Shown here: one piece after another, positions 27,271 to 32,102 of the stretch
Layout: every line of letters starts with the position of its first letter
How positions within the stretch are numbered: position 1 is the stretch's first letter
NCBI GenBank assembly: GCA_020628975.1
Contig: JAHDEF010000004.1
Location: 1-32,102 of the forward strand
Direction: 5' to 3'
Origin: Aquimarina sp.
GTDB lineage: Bacteria; Bacteroidota; Bacteroidia; Flavobacteriales; Flavobacteriaceae
DNA length: 32,102 bases
Program-made: the position numbers and the translations under genes
The notes under the pieces: generated by a model
What the model was told of the DNA's origin: nothing
Databases searched by the model: none
The model's input: only the letters and a program-made list of their open reading frames with translations

Positions 27271-27822
27271 TTATCCTTTAGACAATCTTTCGATCAAAGC
27301 ATCTGCTTCTTTTCCCTTATTATAATCAATAAGTGTTACCTGTGCGGCATAGGTTTTAGCCTTATCGATACTTCCGCCAAAAGATTTAGGCAATTCCATA
27401 TATAATTCAATCATTACCATACGCGGATCGATGTAAGTAGCATCTAAATCGGCAGCAATTTGTAAATGCTTTTTAATATCATCTAATATAAATATGGCTT
27501 TCAATTTATTTTGCTTGGCTCTCATACCTAAAGCTCCCGCATATTTAAAGTGATATGTAGCATTTTTAGTATCGGTAGCAATGGCTTTTTTAAAATAATC
27601 TGCTGCGTCACCCCATTCTTTTTGCTTGAATTTGATGTCTCCCAAATATTCTAAAGCCGTAGCATTTTGGGCGTCTATTTTTAAAACTTTTCTAAAAGAA
27701 AGTAAGGCTTCATCATAATTTGCTTTGCGGAATTGATTTACACCTTCTTGAACCAAATCATTGTTTTGACCCATCATTAAAAAATTAATACATAAAAAAA
27801 CAAAAAGGATGTTTTTATTCAT
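27271..27822 (-). CDS. Tetratricopeptide repeat protein, secreted
   Basis: Signal peptide; TPR-like NYDEALLSFRKVLKIDAQNATALEYLGDIKFKQKEWGDAADYFKKAIATD. Confidence 0.87.
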   Translation of the reverse strand: MNKNILFVFLCINFLMMGQNNDLVQEGVNQFRKANYDEALLSFRKVLKIDAQNATALEYLGDIKFKQKEWGDAADYFKKAIATDTKNATYHFKYAGALGMRAKQNKLKAIFILDDIKKHLQIAADLDATYIDPRMVMIELYMELPKSFGGSIDKAKTYAAQVTLIDYNKGKEADALIERLSKG

Positions 27823-27906
27823 AATTTAGGCATAATTCGTGTTCGTAATAAGTCCCTTAGTATAACGCTAACATTTGCTACTAATTAACGATAAAATTAC
27901 ACTTTT

Positions 27907-30900
27907 ATGGCAAAGCAATATGTATTTCTTTTAATTCTTAGCTTATTACAATCTTTTTCTATGATACAAGCGCAACAAAATTATGAAGCCGCATGGTTGG
28001 AAATCGATCAATTAGAAATTGACGGAAAGGTCACTACTGCCTTAGAAAAAGTGAAAGAAATTCATAAAAAAGCGGTTTCCAAAAAGAATGATGAACAACG
28101 ATTAAAGGCTTTATTGTTTCAATGGAAATTTCAACAAATTATTGATGAAAAATCGCAAGTTGCCATATTAGAATCGGTTCATCAAGAAATCGAACAAACT
28201 TCTTTTCCTGTAAAAAATGTATTGTACTCTTATTTAGCCTCCTTTCTCGAAAGCCATTACAATGACAACTATTGGCGCATTAGTCAACGTACTCCTACAG
28301 AAAAAGCTGAACTAAGAGATTATCGTACTTGGGATGCAACGACTTTTGCTGCACAAATTGGTGACTTCTACAATAAGGCGTTGGAAAATAGTACGGCGCT
28401 TGCCACGATTTCTGTGGAAGATTTTACGGACTTATTAGTCACCGTACCGATTTCTAGAAAATACAAGCCTACCCTTTTTGACATTATTGCGCACAAGGCA
28501 CTTTCATTTTATAAGAATTCTAGAAATAATTTACAGCCTAAAGAAGCTTTTTTAATTACTGATGAAAAATACTTTGGAGTACCTAATGACTTTTACACTA
28601 CTCAAATAACCACTACAGACAAAGCCTCTTTTCTGTATCAATCCTTAAAAATTTATCAAAAATTAGAGCGCATCCACAGCCAACGAAAAAACAAAGAAGC
28701 TTTTATTTTTAATGTTTTAGAACGTTTCGAATATGTCAAAAATAACTGGAAAGGAAGTGAAACGGATGAAACCTATTTTAAATTCATCCAACAGCTCCAA
28801 GAAAACCAAAAGCATGTGGCTATTGATATCGTTTTAGCAAATGCTTATCGTTCTTTGGCTTTCCAAAAAGATGAGAACGGGAAATATCTATATCCGTTAT
28901 ACAATGTCAAAGCTTTAGAATTACTGTCTTCTATCGAGAATACATCTAAGAATACGAAGTATCTGATTCAAGCTAAAAATTTAAAACATCAAATTCTTCA
29001 AAAGAAACTCAATTGGCAAACGCAATCTTTGTATTTACCCAACGAAAAGCATCTAGCTAAATTGGATTTCACCAATACAAAAAAAGCCACTTTAAATATT
29101 TATCAAGTTCCATTTGAATTTAATCCTGATGAATTAAAACCTTACCACCAGAAGGATTCTTTACTTCAAGATTACCTAAAAAAAAGAAAGCTTGTCTATA
29201 CGAACACCTATCAATTACCTAAAAAGACAGATCATAATACCTATAACACCGAAGTCATAGTTCCTGAATTACCCTTAGGACATTACATTTTCACCTTAAC
29301 GGCCGATGATGATAAAGAAAGCTGGAAGTACCACCAACAAACCGTTTCAGAAATTGGTTTCAACAAAACGCTACTTAAAGGCAAAACTCGTTATCAAATT
29401 GTGGATCGCTACACGGGTGCTCCTATTTCAAACACCAAAATAGAAGTCCGTCATCGTGATCGCTATAATCGAGAAAACTCTTGGAGTACTTTTACCAAAA
29501 CAACCGATAACAACGGCTACTTTAATCAACCACAAAGTGACAAGCATAACAGTTATCAATTAGTTGTGCAATTTAATAAAGACAGCCTAAAAATAGAAGA
29601 CCACAACTACCGATATCGAGATAATAATAACTATGCCAATCAAAATAAAAAGTATCAATCTAAAACGCTATTGTTTCTAGATCGTTCTATCTATAGACCT
29701 GGACAAAAAGTATATTATAAAGCGATTGCACTTCAAAAAGAAAATGAAATCTCAAGTAGTGTAAGCGATCAACAAATCAATATTGAAGCGAGAGATGTGA
29801 ATGGACAATCTATTTTCAATAAAACGCTTACTTCAAATACTTATGGTTCTGTTCATGGGGAATTTAATTTGCCCAAAAGTGGTTTAACAGGGAACTTTTA
29901 TATTACGGCGTCTATTGTTAAACCTAGAGATCGATATAGAAATCAAAATGCTAATGTTAGCTTTTCTGTAGAGGAATATAAACGTCCTACTTTCGAAGTG
30001 ACTTTCGAGCCCGCTACTGAAATTTTCAAACTGAATGATACGGTAACTGTAAAAGGTTCTGCCAAAGCATTTTTTGGGGGAAATATTACGGATGCTAAAG
30101 TGACTTACTCCGTAAAAAGAACCGTACGCCCTTTGTATTGGTGGTGGCGAAGTTTCCCTAGTAATGAAAACGGAAAGCAAATTGACCAAGGAGAATTGGT
30201 AACGGATGCTGATGGAAATTTTGAAATTCAATTTGTAGCTGAAACGGATAGTCCTAAAGTTGAAAATAAGGTTTTTGACTACGAAATCACCGCTAAGGTT
30301 ACAGATGTTAATGGAGAAACTAGAGAGGCTACACAGACTATAAAAGTGGCAGATAAAAATTTATTGGCAGATATTATAATCGACGAAACATTGTCAAGTG
30401 AAACGCTAAGTGAAGTCATTATCAAAACTAAAGACGTTAACGGTAACCCGATTAAAACTACGGGTAGTTTAACAGCCTATAAACTTAAGGCTCCAAAGCG
30501 TTACTTAAATGCTCGTCCTTGGCCTTCTCCAGATATTCAAAATATTGATCTAGCTACCTTCGAAAGCACTTTTGCGCATATTCCATATACTAACGAAAAC
30601 GACCCAAAGCAATGGGAAAAGGGCGCTTCTTTTTGCGAACATACTTTTGAAAATACAGCTGAGACTACTTTCCTTTTAGATGAAACGAAAGATTGGCCCG
30701 CTGGAAAATATCTATTGGTTACCAAAGTAACAGATCCGCTTACCAAAGCTACCTCGGAAAACCAAAAGCTGATTACGCTGAGTCATGCAAAGCAAGACAT
30801 CCCCGCAGATCAGCAAGTATTTGATTTAGCTGTAGATTACAATCCTGAAAACACAACGAAGGCGACTTTTAAACTAAGTACTTCTGTAAAGCAACTACAT

Positions 30901-32102
30901 ACCTATCTAGAAGTATATGATGGCAATCGATTAATTCACGAAGAAAAAGTAACAATCAAAAAAGGAAGTAAAACTTTAAATATTTCGCTGCCAAAATTGA
31001 ATTATGATAAAGTAACCGCCAAGGTACATTACCATATTTTCAATCGATTTTATAGTCAACAGGAAATCTTAGATTTTTCTAAAACTCCTATACATCTAGA
31101 AATTGAAAAGAAACACTTTACGGATAAATTAGTCCCTGGCGTAAAAGAAACTTGGAGTTTCAAACTAAAATCGTCTGACAAGAATCCTTTTCAGGCAGAA
31201 GGGTTAGCGAGTATGTATGATGCTTCTTTAGATCAATTTCGACCGCATTCATGGAATACTAATTTTGCATTTGGTTCATACGCCCCACCAACTCCTGTAA
31301 CTCAAGAACTGAATAAACTAGCTACTAAAGGCACTTATTATAATGAAGTTGTAAATCGTATTCTGTTACCAAATATTCCTTTAGAAAAAATGAATTTGTA
31401 TGGATTTACGTTTAATAAAATCAACTCGTGGGAGTATCGACAGTATTTAAGTCTTCTTAGTAAAAAATTATTTCTTGCTAATTGGGATCAGGGTAAAAAT
31501 CAAAACAAAATACTTATATATGGTATTATAACTGATGAAGACGGAGAGTCTTTACCAGGCGTGAATATTATTGAAATGGGCACTAATAATAGCACGTTAA
31601 CTGATTTTGATGGATTATTCAATATTATATGTGAAAAAGGAAATACTCTTAATTTTAACTATGTTGGATTCAAAAGTCAATCCATAATTGCTCAAAAAAA
31701 CCTACAAACAGTAAATATTAAATTAGTCGAAGATGCATCAGTGCTTAATGAGGTAGTTGTTATCGGCTATAGCAAACAATCTTCTAAATCTTTAGCTAGA
31801 TCGAAAGGTGTACGATCTAGTAATATGAGAATGAGAAAAGCTATGTCTATGTCAGCTGACATGGAAGAAGCTGAGTTATCAAATACAGTACAAAGTAGAG
31901 CAGCAGGAGTGGCCCTTCAATACGAAACTACTGAAGGAGAAGCTGATGATGCAATTGAAAAATCTGAATTGAATGAAAGTAATATTGTTTCTACAGAAGA
32001 TCTAAAAACCATCAAAGCCCGAGAAAACCTCAACGAAACCGCTTTCTTCTTACCTAATTTAAAAACTAATAAAAAAGGGGAAATCGAATTTGAATTTACT
32101 TC
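27907..32102 (+). CDS. Alpha-2-macroglobulin-family protein (MG domains) with an internal CarboxypepD_reg-like insertion; 3' truncated
   Basis: Open frame from ATG 27907 to the window end, absent from the ORF track; FLDRSIYRPGQKVYYKAIALQKENE (MG2), SVEEYKRPTFEVTFEPATEIFKLNDTVTVKGSAKAFFGG (MG3), ENLNETAFFLPNLKTNKKGEIEFEFTS (pre-A2M). Confidence 0.9.
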   Translation, partial: MAKQYVFLLILSLLQSFSMIQAQQNYEAAWLEIDQLEIDGKVTTALEKVKEIHKKAVSKKNDEQRLKALLFQWKFQQIIDEKSQVAILESVHQEIEQTSFPVKNVLYSYLASFLESHYNDNYWRISQRTPTEKAELRDYRTWDATTFAAQIGDFYNKALENSTALATISVEDFTDLLVTVPISRKYKPTLFDIIAHKALSFYKNSRNNLQPKEAFLITDEKYFGVPNDFYTTQITTTDKASFLYQSLKIYQKLERIHSQRKNKEAFIFNVLERFEYVKNNWKGSETDETYFKFIQQLQENQKHVAIDIVLANAYRSLAFQKDENGKYLYPLYNVKALELLSSIENTSKNTKYLIQAKNLKHQILQKKLNWQTQSLYLPNEKHLAKLDFTNTKKATLNIYQVPFEFNPDELKPYHQKDSLLQDYLKKRKLVYTNTYQLPKKTDHNTYNTEVIVPELPLGHYIFTLTADDDKESWKYHQQTVSEIGFNKTLLKGKTRYQIVDRYTGAPISNTKIEVRHRDRYNRENSWSTFTKTTDNNGYFNQPQSDKHNSYQLVVQFNKDSLKIEDHNYRYRDNNNYANQNKKYQSKTLLFLDRSIYRPGQKVYYKAIALQKENEISSSVSDQQINIEARDVNGQSIFNKTLTSNTYGSVHGEFNLPKSGLTGNFYITASIVKPRDRYRNQNANVSFSVEEYKRPTFEVTFEPATEIFKLNDTVTVKGSAKAFFGGNITDAKVTYSVKRTVRPLYWWWRSFPSNENGKQIDQGELVTDADGNFEIQFVAETDSPKVENKVFDYEITAKVTDVNGETREATQTIKVADKNLLADIIIDETLSSETLSEVIIKTKDVNGNPIKTTGSLTAYKLKAPKRYLNARPWPSPDIQNIDLATFESTFAHIPYTNENDPKQWEKGASFCEHTFENTAETTFLLDETKDWPAGKYLLVTKVTDPLTKATSENQKLITLSHAKQDIPADQQVFDLAVDYNPENTTKATFKLSTSVKQLHTYLEVYDGNRLIHEEKVTIKKGSKTLNISLPKLNYDKVTAKVHYHIFNRFYSQQEILDFSKTPIHLEIEKKHFTDKLVPGVKETWSFKLKSSDKNPFQAEGLASMYDASLDQFRPHSWNTNFAFGSYAPPTPVTQELNKLATKGTYYNEVVNRILLPNIPLEKMNLYGFTFNKINSWEYRQYLSLLSKKLFLANWDQGKNQNKILIYGIITDEDGESLPGVNIIEMGTNNSTLTDFDGLFNIICEKGNTLNFNYVGFKSQSIIAQKNLQTVNIKLVEDASVLNEVVVIGYSKQSSKSLARSKGVRSSNMRMRKAMSMSADMEEAELSNTVQSRAAGVALQYETTEGEADDAIEKSELNESNIVSTEDLKTIKARENLNETAFFLPNLKTNKKGEIEFEFT
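31510..31930 (+). other. CarboxypepD_reg-like domain plus SusC-signature/plug-like segment inside the alpha-2-macroglobulin CDS
   Basis: ILIYGIITDEDGESLPGVNIIEMGTNNSTLTDFDGLFNIICEKGNTLNFNYVGFKSQ...LNEVVVIGYSKQSSKS...VQSRAAGVALQ. Confidence 0.85.

Noticed and set aside
29884-30746. Minus ORFs 29884-30231 and 30537-30746
   Set aside because: Antisense to the continuous alpha-2-macroglobulin frame, which the ORF track omits because it has no stop in the window.
1-32102. CRISPR array, prophage, integrase, tRNA or rRNA
   Set aside because: No regularly spaced exact repeats, phage structural genes or recognisable RNA genes were seen by eye.

Overview
AT-rich chromosomal segment of a Bacteroidota genome, most likely class Flavobacteriia. 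It is mostly housekeeping genes with no prophage, CRISPR array, rRNA or tRNA that I can recognise. Contents in order: the edge of an arsenosugar-type cluster (ArsS radical SAM, peroxidase-like CMD protein); TlpA-like thioredoxin; recA; an acidic-linker lipoprotein; trhO; a cyclophilin-FKBP fusion; yaaA; an RluA-family pseudouridine synthase plus PASTA protein; UbiA-family prenyltransferase, mevalonate kinase and diphosphomevalonate decarboxylase; tspO; DUF4442; CIA30; HI0933-like flavoprotein; TrmN6-like methyltransferase; a di-heme cytochrome c peroxidase split by one in-frame TAA; a RelE/ParE-type toxin-antitoxin pair; DUF302; a NYN-OST-HTH/LOTUS-like protein; DUF7033-like deacetylase; radC; DUF1569; mpl-like ligase; TPR protein; and a large open-ended alpha-2-macroglobulin-like protein. 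The most notable items are the nonsense-interrupted peroxidase, the SusC-like CarboxypepD_reg/plug-like insertion in the alpha-2-macroglobulin, a ~142 bp intergenic element with perfect 22 bp terminal inverted repeats, and degenerate palindromic repeats at gene ends, one of which supplies the last codons of mpl. I found no clear new multi-gene defence-type system.
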